A stretch of DNA of 64,000 bases, taken from contig CANDMI010000009.1 of assembly GCA_947385775.1 (NCBI GenBank), forward strand, positions 1 through 64,000. The letters are read 5' to 3'. A program made the translations under genes and the position numbers. This document shows, piece by piece, positions 17,316 to 26,500 of the stretch; position 1 is the stretch's first letter, and every line of letters begins with the position of its first letter. The notes under the pieces are model-generated. The model did no database searches and was not told the DNA's origin. It was given only the letters and a program-made list of their open reading frames with translations. Source of the DNA: an uncultured Eubacterium sp. Lineage in GTDB: Bacteria; Bacillota; Clostridia; Lachnospirales; Lachnospiraceae.

Positions 17316-19076
17316 ATGGCGGATTTTAGCGATAAAGTAGTTTATGAGATTTATCCAAAATCGTTTCGGGACACAAACGGGGATGGGTTTGGCGACATTC
17401 CAGGAGTGATAGAAAAATTGGATTATTTGCAGGATTTGGGGGTGGATTACCTGTGGCTTACGCCTTTTTTTGTCTCACCTCAAAATGACAACGGATATGA
17501 TGTGGCGGATTACCGCAGGCTGAATCCACGGTTTGGCACGATGGAGGATTTAGAGGAGTTGATTTATCAGAGCAAAAGCCGGGGAATGGGGATTATGCTG
17601 GATATGGTCTTTAACCATACGTCCACACAGCATGAATGGTTTCAAAAAGCGTTGGCGGGGGAGGAAGAATATCAGGACTACTATATTTTTAAAGAGGGCG
17701 CGCCGGATAAACCGCCGACGAACTGGCAGTCAAAATTCGGCGGAAGCGCATGGGAATATGTGCCGAGTTTAAAAAAATGGTACCTCCACCTGTTTGACGT
17801 GACCCAGGCGGATTTAAACTGGGACAATCCAAAGGTGCGGGAAGAATTAAAAGAAATCTTAAGGTTTTGGAAAAATAAAGGCATCCGGGCGTTTCGGTTT
17901 GATGTGGTAAACTTGATTTCCAAGCCACAAAAGCTGGAAGATGATACGATAGGCGACGGGCGGCGGTTTTACAGCGACGGCCCGCATATACACGAGTATT
18001 TAAAAGAGCTGGTGCGGGATGCGGGCATTGGGGATTTTGTAACGGTAGGGGAAATGTCCTCTACGTCCTTAGAGCACTGTATCCGGTATTCTTCGCCAGA
18101 GGAAAAGGAGCTTTCCATGTGCTTTAATTTCCACCATTTGAAAGTGGATTATAAGGACGGGGATAAATGGGCGTTAAAAGAAACCGATTACAGGCAGTTA
18201 AAACAGCTCTTCGTGGACTGGCAGATGAGGATGCAGGAAGGGGGCGGATGGAACGCGCTGTTTTGGTGCAACCACGACCAGCCCCGCATTGTAAGCAGGA
18301 TGGGGGACGAAGGCGTCTATTGGAAGGAGTCGGCGAAAATGCTGGCGGGCATGATCCATTTTATGCGCGGCACGCCGTATATTTACCAGGGCGAAGAAAT
18401 TGGGATGCTAAACGCCCATTACCCGTTTATCGAATGCTATCAGGATGTGGAGAGCCTAAATTATTATGAGATCCTGCTGGAGCGGCGCAAGTCAAAGCAG
18501 GAGGCGCTTATGACGCTGGCGGCAAGGTCCAGGGACAACAGCAGGACCCCGATGCAGTGGGACGATGGGACATACGGCGGTTTTTCAGACGTTTCGCCAT
18601 GGATCGCCATGTCTGAAAAATTTTGCGCTAAGATCACGGTGAAAGCCCAGCAAAAGGATGAAAGCTCTATCCTTTCTTTTTACAAAACGCTGATTTCCAT
18701 GAGGAAAAAATACCCGGTGATCGCCAAAGGGAGGATTTCTTTTCTGGAAACCGGGACGGACAGCGTGATCGCGTATGAGCGGATCTTGGGAAGTCAAAAG
18801 CTTTTGGTGTACTGCAACCTTGCCGGGACGAAGCAGGAAATCGGGATCGGAGCAGGCTGGGGCGGCTATAAGGCGTTGTTGGAAAGTTATGACAGCCGCG
18901 CCGAGCGCCTGAACCAGGCATTGAGGGATGCGGAGACAGAAGATTTGACAGAAAATGTGACAGAAGATTCGAAGGAAGATGTCAGGGAAGGGCTAAACGG
19001 ATATTTGACAAAAAATTTGGAAAAAGGGGTGTATGTTATGGAGCCATATGAGTTTTTGGTTCTTGGGAATGTATAA
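17316..19076 (+). CDS. treC: GH13 alpha-phosphoglucosidase (trehalose-6-phosphate hydrolase)
   Basis: A 586-residue glycoside hydrolase of family 13 that splits trehalose-6-phosphate into glucose and glucose-6-phosphate. It shows MVFNHTS, the nucleophile D196 in FRFDVVN, the acid/base E246 in VGEMSS, and D321 in NHDQPR. The final beta-sandwich domain carries an unusual acidic insertion near residues 541-556 formed by four 12-bp tandem repeats (18935-18982), encoding TEDL/TENV/TEDS/KEDV. The gene follows treP; AAAGGAGA is the ribosome binding site. Oligo-1,6-glucosidases are close relatives, so specificity rests on the treP/treR neighbours. Confidence 0.88.
   Translation: MADFSDKVVYEIYPKSFRDTNGDGFGDIPGVIEKLDYLQDLGVDYLWLTPFFVSPQNDNGYDVADYRRLNPRFGTMEDLEELIYQSKSRGMGIMLDMVFNHTSTQHEWFQKALAGEEEYQDYYIFKEGAPDKPPTNWQSKFGGSAWEYVPSLKKWYLHLFDVTQADLNWDNPKVREELKEILRFWKNKGIRAFRFDVVNLISKPQKLEDDTIGDGRRFYSDGPHIHEYLKELVRDAGIGDFVTVGEMSSTSLEHCIRYSSPEEKELSMCFNFHHLKVDYKDGDKWALKETDYRQLKQLFVDWQMRMQEGGGWNALFWCNHDQPRIVSRMGDEGVYWKESAKMLAGMIHFMRGTPYIYQGEEIGMLNAHYPFIECYQDVESLNYYEILLERRKSKQEALMTLAARSRDNSRTPMQWDDGTYGGFSDVSPWIAMSEKFCAKITVKAQQKDESSILSFYKTLISMRKKYPVIAKGRISFLETGTDSVIAYERILGSQKLLVYCNLAGTKQEIGIGAGWGGYKALLESYDSRAERLNQALRDAETEDLTENVTEDSKEDVREGLNGYLTKNLEKGVYVMEPYEFLVLGNV
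18935..18982 (+). repeat. Four 12-bp tandem repeats inside treC
   Basis: Units GACAGAAGATTT, GACAGAAAATGT, GACAGAAGATTC and GAAGGAAGATGT stand head to tail in the coding sequence for the C-terminal domain and keep the frame. Confidence 0.8.
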
Positions 19077-19085
19077 AAGCGTAAG

Positions 19086-19124
19086 GGCGTATGGACGGTA
19101 ATTTAGCCATGCGCCATTTTTTTT
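19086..19124 (+). terminator. Intrinsic terminator of treP-treC
   Basis: GGCGTATGG pairs with CCATGCGCC, followed by a run of eight T. Confidence 0.85.
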
Positions 19125-19227
19125 GATTAAAACAAGGGCTGACGGATTGTTTTGTCCGATGTGTGTGAAAGATTTCCTTAATTTTTGCGTCTATATAAAT
19201 AACAGACCGTAAAAAGGAGGCGCGCCT

Positions 19228-19737
19228 ATGAAAAAGAAAAGGATTTTCGTTTTAACCGTATGTGTGTGTTTGCTTGGGCTTGCGGCGATTGCCGCTTTAT
19301 CTCGCAGGGAAACAGGGCAGGTTGGGCCGTCAAAGCCGTTTAAAGACCTGCAAGCTTCTGAAATCATATCCGTGTCCGTTACGTTGACGCCGCCGGATAC
19401 AACCATTCTGATCTACGATGAAAGCAATGCCCGAAACAATGCTCAAATGAAGGATCAAATCAACGCTCGAAACGAATTGGTGGAATGTTTAAAGAAAATA
19501 GTTATTTATAATAAGGACAATTCCTACAGGGATTATGTAGGTCAGTACGTAACCTTTACACTGACGATGGCGGACGGCACACAAAAAAGGGTGATGGCTT
19601 ATAACCCATTCTTTGTTATCAATGGCGTTGGCTATAAGACAAAGTATGAGCCGTGCGAGGCGCTAAACAGCTACGCCAACAGGCTGATTGAGGAAAGAGG
19701 GAAAAATTGTAGCAAAAATAAAAAGAATCGGTTATAA
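19228..19737 (+). CDS. Exported protein of unknown function
   Basis: A 169-residue protein with a basic start and one hydrophobic segment (about 6-25) that acts as signal peptide or anchor, followed by a soluble domain. The segment from 40 on (KPFKDLQASEIISVSV, then FTLTMADGTQKRVMAYNPFFVINGVGYKTKYEPC) recalls a group of small hypothetical exported proteins common in Clostridia. AAAGGAGG precedes the ATG. The fold is probably a small alpha/beta domain. It does not belong to the molybdenum genes that follow, and its function cannot be read. Confidence 0.75.
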   Translation: MKKKRIFVLTVCVCLLGLAAIAALSRRETGQVGPSKPFKDLQASEIISVSVTLTPPDTTILIYDESNARNNAQMKDQINARNELVECLKKIVIYNKDNSYRDYVGQYVTFTLTMADGTQKRVMAYNPFFVINGVGYKTKYEPCEALNSYANRLIEERGKNCSKNKKNRL

Positions 19738-19789
19738 TGGCATTATGGATCGAATGCGGACAATAAGAAAGGATGGACAAATTGACAAC

Positions 19790-20827
19790 ATGACGGAGTT
19801 TTTCCATGCGTTAAGCAGGGCTTGCCCAGGCCGCAGAAACTTTGCGCTGACAGCGCTTGAGGGCAGTTTTTTTGGAGAAAAGGCGCTGGTATCAGAAAAA
19901 GAAGTAGTCTGGAGATCAAAGGAAACGGGCTTTTTTGCAGGCTTTGATTTTAGCGTGGAAATAGAAAAACAAAAAAATGCCCAAGGCTGCGGCGTTTATT
20001 CCTTTGCCGGAACGGATGTATTTTGCGAGGAGCTGGGGCAGCAGAAAAAAATGATCGTCTGCGGCGGCGGGCATGTTTCCATTCCGTTGATCCAAATGGG
20101 CAGGATGCTGGGGTTTTTCGTATGCGTGCTGGAGGATCGACCGGAGTTTGCGGATCGGGCAGGGCGCGCTGGCGCGTCCGAGGTTATCTTAGAGCCGTTT
20201 GCCCAGGGGCTTGAGAAAATAAAAGGGGATAAGGATTCTTATTTTGTGATCGTGACAAGGGGACATCAGTATGACCAGGAATGCTTAGAGCGCATAGCAA
20301 AAAAAGAACATGCCTACATTGGGATGATGGGGAGCAAAAAAAGAGCTGCCGAGGTAAAAAAAGCCCTTCTTTTGCGGGGCGCGGATTCTAAGGTTATAAG
20401 CCAGGCGTATACGCCGATCGGGCTTGCGATAGGCGCGAAAACCCCGGAGGAGATCGCGGTCGCTGTGATGGCGCAGATCATTCAGGTGAAAAATAAGGAC
20501 GAAAGAGGCGGCGGTTTTCCAAAAGAGATCATAGATGCGGCATTGCATGAGAGTGGGCAGGCAAAGGCGCTTGCGACGATCGTAAGGCGAAAAGGCTCCG
20601 CGCCCCGTGAAGTCGGAACGAAGATGCTTGTGCGGGCGGACGGGACGTGCGTCGGCACGATCGGCGGCGGCATTTTGGAAGCGGAGATTGTAAAAAAGGC
20701 GCGTTTATTGCTTTTGGAAAACAAAAAAGGCGCGAGCATGTTTTATGCGGATATGACGGGGGCAGACGCGGGGAAAGAAGGAATGGCGTGCGGCGGCAAG
20801 ATCGACGTTTTGATTGAAGTTTTTTGA
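19790..20827 (+). CDS. xdhC: XdhC/CoxI-family molybdenum hydroxylase maturation protein
   Basis: A protein of 345 residues. Its N-terminal half holds a Rossmann-type domain (MIVCGGGHVSIPL, near residue 85) and its C-terminal half the XdhC_CoxI domain (ATIVRRKGSAPREVGTKML, and IGGGILEAEI). XdhC-type proteins load the sulfurated molybdenum cofactor into xanthine dehydrogenase-type enzymes. The domain order (Rossmann first) is that seen in selenium-dependent hydroxylase systems. Start choice is uncertain: ATG 19790 is used because a TATAAT (19733-19738) would place transcription start near the alternative ATG at 19745. The stop overlaps the moaA region, and moaA, modA and modB follow closely as one operon. 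Confidence 0.82.
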   Translation: MTEFFHALSRACPGRRNFALTALEGSFFGEKALVSEKEVVWRSKETGFFAGFDFSVEIEKQKNAQGCGVYSFAGTDVFCEELGQQKKMIVCGGGHVSIPLIQMGRMLGFFVCVLEDRPEFADRAGRAGASEVILEPFAQGLEKIKGDKDSYFVIVTRGHQYDQECLERIAKKEHAYIGMMGSKKRAAEVKKALLLRGADSKVISQAYTPIGLAIGAKTPEEIAVAVMAQIIQVKNKDERGGGFPKEIIDAALHESGQAKALATIVRRKGSAPREVGTKMLVRADGTCVGTIGGGILEAEIVKKARLLLLENKKGASMFYADMTGADAGKEGMACGGKIDVLIEVF

Positions 20828-20889
20828 TAAAGGCTTTTGACAATATCAGACGCGCTTTTGCGCAAATGAGAAACGGAATGGGAAATACG

Positions 20890-21864
20890 ATGAAGGATCG
20901 ATTTGGGAGGGACATTGATTATCTGCGGGCGTCGATTACAGACAGATGCAATTTAAGGTGCCATTATTGTATGCCTGGTGGAATTTCCTTTGCCCCTGTG
21001 GAAGAAATTTTAACCTTTGATGAAATCGAAACGATCTGTAAAGCCGCGGCGGGAGCGGGGATTGGCAAGATTAAAATTACAGGCGGGGAGCCGCTTATGC
21101 GCCCGGGCTGCGCCAGCCTGATTGGAATAATAAAAAAAATCCCCGGAATCAGGCAGGTTACCATGACGACGAATGGCGTTCTTTTTGGGGAGAATCTGAC
21201 CGCGCTTTTGGAAAACGGGCTGGACGCGGTAAATTTCAGCCTGGATACGTTAAAACGGGAAACGTACGAAAAGATTACCGGAAAAGACGCGCTTTGTGTT
21301 GTGGTTACGAATATTGAAAAGGCGGTAAAAGCGGGGCTTCGGGTAAAAATCAACGCGACGCTCCATCATGGGGTAAATGATGGGGAGTGGCGCGCTTTGT
21401 CAGAGCTGACCAGGCAGCTTCCGGTCGATGTGCGTTTTATAGAAATGATGCCGATCGGCGCCGGGAAAGATTTTAAGCCCGTATTTCAAGAAGAGCTGAT
21501 GAGTCAGTTTCAGGCGGCTTATCCGGGCTTTCGGCGGGATGAAAGCGCTCATGGAAACGGCCCGGCGAAGTATTATCAGATTCCGGGGGCGATTGGAAGC
21601 GTCGGGTTTATCAGCGCCCTGCATGGGAAATTTTGCCATAGCTGCAACAGGCTGCGCTTAACGTCCAAAGGAAAGCTAAAGCCCTGCCTTTGCTTTGGCG
21701 ACGAGGTGGATCTGATGAAGATTGTAAGGGGCGAAGGATCAGATAAAAACAGACAGCTTCAGGAAGCCTTTTTTCAGGCTGTCTGGAATAAGCCAAAAGA
21801 GCATCGGTTTGAAAGAGCGGATGAAATTACGGAAAAAAAACAAATGGCGCAGATTGGTGGATAA
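20890..21864 (+). CDS. moaA: GTP 3',8-cyclase (molybdenum cofactor synthesis)
   Basis: A radical SAM enzyme of 324 residues that converts GTP to 3',8-cyclo-GTP, first step of molybdopterin synthesis. The N-terminal cluster motif is C20-x3-C24-x2-C27 (CNLRCHYCMP). The C-terminal second [4Fe-4S] site is C-x2-C-x13-C (FCHSCNRLRL...PCL), and the chain ends in IGG, matching the conserved C-terminal Gly-Gly. ATG 20890 gives the usual length; a TTG at 20824 would add 22 residues without a good ribosome binding site. The first gene of the biosynthetic set; moaC, moeA and others are not in the window. Confidence 0.92.
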   Translation: MKDRFGRDIDYLRASITDRCNLRCHYCMPGGISFAPVEEILTFDEIETICKAAAGAGIGKIKITGGEPLMRPGCASLIGIIKKIPGIRQVTMTTNGVLFGENLTALLENGLDAVNFSLDTLKRETYEKITGKDALCVVVTNIEKAVKAGLRVKINATLHHGVNDGEWRALSELTRQLPVDVRFIEMMPIGAGKDFKPVFQEELMSQFQAAYPGFRRDESAHGNGPAKYYQIPGAIGSVGFISALHGKFCHSCNRLRLTSKGKLKPCLCFGDEVDLMKIVRGEGSDKNRQLQEAFFQAVWNKPKEHRFERADEITEKKQMAQIGG

Positions 21865-21879
21865 CCGGGAGAAGCGTTT

Positions 21880-22722
21880 ATGAAAAAAAGATTCAAAAGC
21901 CGCCTGATCGCGGCATTTTTGGTTGCTGCCCTTTTGTCGGGATGCGGTATGGGATCGAAAAAGGAAGACATCGAAATCCAGGCGTTTATCGCGGCAAGTT
22001 TAAACAAAGTAATGACAGAGCTTGCCGAACAATATAACAGGAGTCATCCGAATGTTCATATTTTATACAATGCAGACAGCTCTGGAAAGCTTTTAGCGCA
22101 GATACAGGAAGGTTACGCCTGCGACATTTTCTTTTCGGCGGATGAAAAGCAGATGGACCAGCTGGAAGCGGATGGGCTTTTAATAGAAGGCACGCGGGCG
22201 GATGCGGTAAAAAACCAGCTGGCGGTTGTGGCGTTAAAAGGAAGCGGGACAAAGGTAACGGGGCTTGAAAATATAGGGCGGGCAAAAAGCATAGCGCTTG
22301 CGGGCGCGGGCGCGCCGGTTGGGAAATACACAAGGCAGGCGCTTATAAAGCTTGGCTTTTTCGACGGGCAGACGGAGCCGTCTGAAATTACCGCAAAGCA
22401 AGTGTCAGAGGCTTTAGGCGGCGTAGAAATCAGCGAGCAGGACAACGTAAGCAAGGCGTTAATGGCGGTTATAGAAGGCTCCTGCGAGGTGGGAACGGTT
22501 TATGATTCCGACCTTTATGGTTATGAAGATAAGCTTGACATCCTCCAAATGGTGGACTGCTCGTTGACCGGAGATGTGATCTGCCCGATTGCCCGGGTCG
22601 TAAACGAGGAGGCGGGGGATGCCCAGGCAAAAGCGGCGGATGATTTTTTGTCCTTTGTTTTGTCAGACGAGGCGAAAAAAATATTCGAAGCCTATGATTT
22701 TGACGTGGATTTTAGGAGGTGA
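21880..22722 (+). CDS. modA: Molybdate-binding lipoprotein
   Basis: A 280-residue lipoprotein with lipobox LLSGC (C22). The rest matches the ModA substrate-binding fold: AASLNKVMTELAEQY near the start, ADEKQMDQLEADG, and the hinge regions KNQLAVVALKG and GAPVGKYTRQAL. It binds molybdate or tungstate outside the membrane for the ModB permease. It is 15 bases after moaA and 4 bases before modB. Sulfate-binding relatives are less likely given the neighbours. Confidence 0.9.
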   Translation: MKKRFKSRLIAAFLVAALLSGCGMGSKKEDIEIQAFIAASLNKVMTELAEQYNRSHPNVHILYNADSSGKLLAQIQEGYACDIFFSADEKQMDQLEADGLLIEGTRADAVKNQLAVVALKGSGTKVTGLENIGRAKSIALAGAGAPVGKYTRQALIKLGFFDGQTEPSEITAKQVSEALGGVEISEQDNVSKALMAVIEGSCEVGTVYDSDLYGYEDKLDILQMVDCSLTGDVICPIARVVNEEAGDAQAKAADDFLSFVLSDEAKKIFEAYDFDVDFRR

Positions 22723-22726
22723 GGAT

Positions 22727-23431
22727 ATGGGAGAAATCGGGGATTTTTTGAGCCAGCTGGACTGGAGCCCGTTAGCGGTTTCTTTGAAAACCGGGATCGT
22801 CGCGACAGTCCTTTCTTTTTTTCTTGGGATCTTTGCCGCGCGAAAAGCGATGAAAATGCCCCAGGCGAAAAGGGCTGTGCTGGATGGGATTTTGACGCTT
22901 CCAATGGCGCTTCCGCCGACAGCCAGCGGATTTTTGCTGCTGCTATTGTTTAGCCGCCGCAGGCCATTGGGGATTCTTTTATATGAAAAGCTGGACATTA
23001 GGGTCGTGCAATCTTATCTTGGCTGCATCATCGCGGCGACCGTGATCGCGTTCCCGCTTATGTACCGAAATGCCAGAGCAGCCTTTGAGCAGCTGGATGT
23101 TAATTTAATCTACGCAGGGCAGACGCTTGGGATGTCAGATTTTGAAATCTTTTGGAAAGTGGTTTTGCCTTCCGCAAAGCCAGGCATTGTCTCCGGGACG
23201 ATCTTAACTTTCGTCAGGGCATTGGGCGAATATGGAGCGACATCCATGCTTGCCGGAAATATCCCGGGAAAAACCGCCACAATTTCGCAAAAGATCGCAA
23301 TGGTGCTTCAGGATGGGGATTACAAAACCGCGGGCGTTTGGGCGGCGATTGTATTACTGATCGCATTTTTGGCGGTCTTTTTTTTGAACCTTCTATCGGG
23401 AAAGCGGATGAAAAATGCAGGGCGGTGGTAA
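22727..23431 (+). CDS. modB: Molybdate ABC transporter permease
   Basis: A permease of 234 residues with five or six membrane segments and the EAA loop that docks the ATPase (QTLGMSDFEIFWKVVLPSAKPG). Start MGEIGDFLSQLDW at 22727 with a strong AGGAGGTGAGG site. The operon ends at a hairpin (23463) without a modC gene, so the ATPase subunit must be encoded elsewhere or be shared. It belongs with modA. Confidence 0.9.
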   Translation: MGEIGDFLSQLDWSPLAVSLKTGIVATVLSFFLGIFAARKAMKMPQAKRAVLDGILTLPMALPPTASGFLLLLLFSRRRPLGILLYEKLDIRVVQSYLGCIIAATVIAFPLMYRNARAAFEQLDVNLIYAGQTLGMSDFEIFWKVVLPSAKPGIVSGTILTFVRALGEYGATSMLAGNIPGKTATISQKIAMVLQDGDYKTAGVWAAIVLLIAFLAVFFLNLLSGKRMKNAGRW

Positions 23432-23462
23432 AAAGGGGATTATTTGCACCCAATTATAACAG

Positions 23463-23484
23463 ACTACCCAGCCGGGTAGTTTTC
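23463..23484 (+). terminator. Probable terminator of the molybdenum operon
   Basis: ACTACCC pairs with GGGTAGT, followed by TTTTCATTT. Confidence 0.55.
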
Positions 23485-23507
23485 ATTTCTCGAAAAAGTT
23501 TTATAAT
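23480..23507 (+). promoter_or_regulatory. Possible promoter of the giant exported protein gene
   Basis: TTTTCA, 16-bp spacer, TATAAT, 72 bases before the TTG start. Confidence 0.35.
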
Positions 23508-23578
23508 AATAACAGATGGGAGGGAGGTGTTTTTTCAGTCAAGATCTATAAGATCCCAAAAATGAGGAGGAAGTTCTA

Positions 23579-26500
23579 TTGAAAAAATCAAGAACCAGGA
23601 AATTATTATCCATTTTGCTGGCGGCGACGCTCATGGTACCGCCGCAATCAGCCGGGAGCCTTGCGGCAGGGAAAAAGGAAATGGGAAAAGAGCTGGAAAA
23701 GGAGCCGGAAACTACATATGCATTTGCAGCCGAAACTATTTTGGCGCGGGAAGACGCTTCCGGGGACGCTGTGGTGCAAGTTTGCATCCAAAGGAGCGGG
23801 AATACCGGGGAGGCTTCGGACATGGTGCTGCTTTCCAGTGACATCAATGCAGATTATGGGGAGGATTACACGCTTTCATATGGCGGCGAAGTTCTGCCAA
23901 AGGCAGGTTCACCCACCAGCATGTATGACGCGTTTCAAGAAAACGGGATTGTCAGCGATTATGAGGAAGACAATCATGCTTTCTTAAACGCCCTGTTGTT
24001 AAACGCTGGTTATGCGCTGGAAGAGGAAAACGAGCTTGTGCCAATGGATGGAGCGCAAAAAAGCGGTGGTAGCGAGGCGGCCGGTAAAGCAGGGGAAAAC
24101 GTTGCAAGCGGGCTGTCGGACGCAGACGAGGGCGGGATCAATTTCTACGATTCGCTGTCAACATTAGAAAAGATTGGCGCCACTTCCACACGGACTGCCA
24201 TTTCTTTCGCGGCTGGAGAGAAAACGAAGGAAGTTACCCTTATAGTCAAGGCGGACGGGCTGACAGAATATGACGAAAGTTTTTTCCTTAGCCTAGTAAG
24301 CCCCAAGACGGACCAATATCTGCAAAAACAGATGGAAGGGATCCCGGACATCCCGTTAAAGAAGGGGCGGGACATTGCGGCAGCCTCTGTTACGATTGCG
24401 GACGCTTCGCAAGAAGGCCCGGAATGCAGCGTGCGCGCGGAAAAAGAAAACTATACAATCAAAAACGGGGAAGATACGGTTACGGCTGTCTTTAAAAGGA
24501 CCGGGGCAGTGGATACGTTTAGTACCGTGGTATTGGAAAAAGATGGGGATGCATACGGATATTTTTATTTTGCGCCTTATCAAAAGGTACAGGAGGCAGA
24601 GCTGGAAGCCGGGGATTACCGCATTGTGGCGAAGGAGCGCTGCAACGTTTCTGGCGGCGGCGCGATATCCGTAGCTGCGAAAAAGGCTTTGCCGCAAAAA
24701 AAAGATACAGCGAATAAGGCGTTATTGGAAAAGCCGGAAACAGATTTGGATACCATCTATCCATACGACGCCCTGCCAGATGCGGATGAAAAAGACCGAC
24801 AGACGGCATCCAAACTGGCGTCTTATAAGCTTGCTTCCCTTTCGTCAAATGGCAATCCGAGCTGGTTCCCGGACTGGGCGGATAACAGCGGGAAAAAAGA
24901 AACCGACGACTATATCGCCTATACAAGGGATGGGAGCAGCTATTTTATCCAGGATACGTCCAACTGTAACGGTTATAATAATTTTAGCTATATCACGGAT
25001 AAAAATAAGAAGGCCAGCGGTGAAAACATCTATAATACAAACTGCCTGAATACATCCGGTTTTTGTTCCGGGATAAAGTACAACCGTACACGCGTCAAAT
25101 CTTTCCAGTATTATGATTTAACCGGGATTCGTTCGGTGGAAGCTTCTTATTATGTGGACGATACGCCTTTAAATATTACGCTTGGCGTTGAGAATGTCAA
25201 TGAAAAAAGGAACGAAATCAAAAAAAATGGAATCTACAGCATTGCGGTAGATATCCCAAAGGGCATCAAAGATGGGATGGTTTACTATCAGAATGACAAC
25301 AGCGGGCACCATGACGGGGCAGGCGTGTATTTAGCCAATGGGCTCAAGTTCAACAAACGCGTCTACCAGATTGCTGTCAGCAATTCCAATAAGCTGGATT
25401 TTGTGACCAAGTCCGGGGATGTCGAACAGGTCGCCGCGGAAGCGGTAGGCAAAGATCGTTATTCTTACATAACTATGGGCGACAACCATAAAATTGCCAT
25501 GAACCTGAATATGTACGGGACTTATCCGATGGCGTTTACCGGATACCAGCTCCTTGACAAATATGGGAAAGCAATCAAAGGAACTTTCGTGCAGAGCAAT
25601 TCGAGCCAGATTACCTTTAATAATTACTTCTTAAGGTCATATGAAAGGTACAGCTATACGGCCAAGCGGGAAGACCGGGATGAGGATTATGAAACGTTCC
25701 AAATCCAGCCAATGGTATCCAAGATCCCAATCCAGCAGTTCGAGATTCTAAATGGCAGCAGGGATTCGGTCTATAACCCATACCTGGGCGAGCTGGTAGT
25801 GCAAAACAAGTCCAAAGACCTGTACCAGGGCGACCATGTCATCCTTTCGGCCAGGGATATCCAGGAAGGCTATACGTTTACCGGCGTATACATCCGCCGC
25901 CGGAAATCCGAAAGCTCGGACTGGCAGGCGATCATGCATTATGCGGACAGCAGCGGCAAGGTCGTATTCCGGTTGGATGCGGATTACAGCAATTATCAGG
26001 TAGAACCGGTATTTTCCGGCCATGAAGCAGACACGCTGACGGTTACTTACGCAAAAGAGGCAAGGGAACATGGCAGCTTGACAGCAGACGGGCAGAATGC
26101 CGCTTCGATTATACTGGTAAATTCAGAAGAATACCAGATTAATTCTTACGTGCCGTTAGTTGCAAAGCCAGACGACGGGTACATTACCTGCTGGTATTCC
26201 GGCAACCGGGTTTACTATGGCAATACGTTTTATTACCAGATGGATGGCAATGGAAAACACAATGAAATTGTGGTAGACTTTATAGAAAAGGGCAATGTAA
26301 AGACGGCAAGAACGGCGCTTGATTTTACAATAACAGAAAATCAGGTAAATTTAAGGAACAGCAGCGCATTTGCGAACGCATCGCCTTTAGTGGGCCTTGA
26401 TTATGTCACAACGTCCAGCCAGACTCATAAAGGAACGACAGGACAAAATGGGAACGCGCATATTGACGATTTTGAAGGCGTCGTCGGCGGCGTCTACAGC

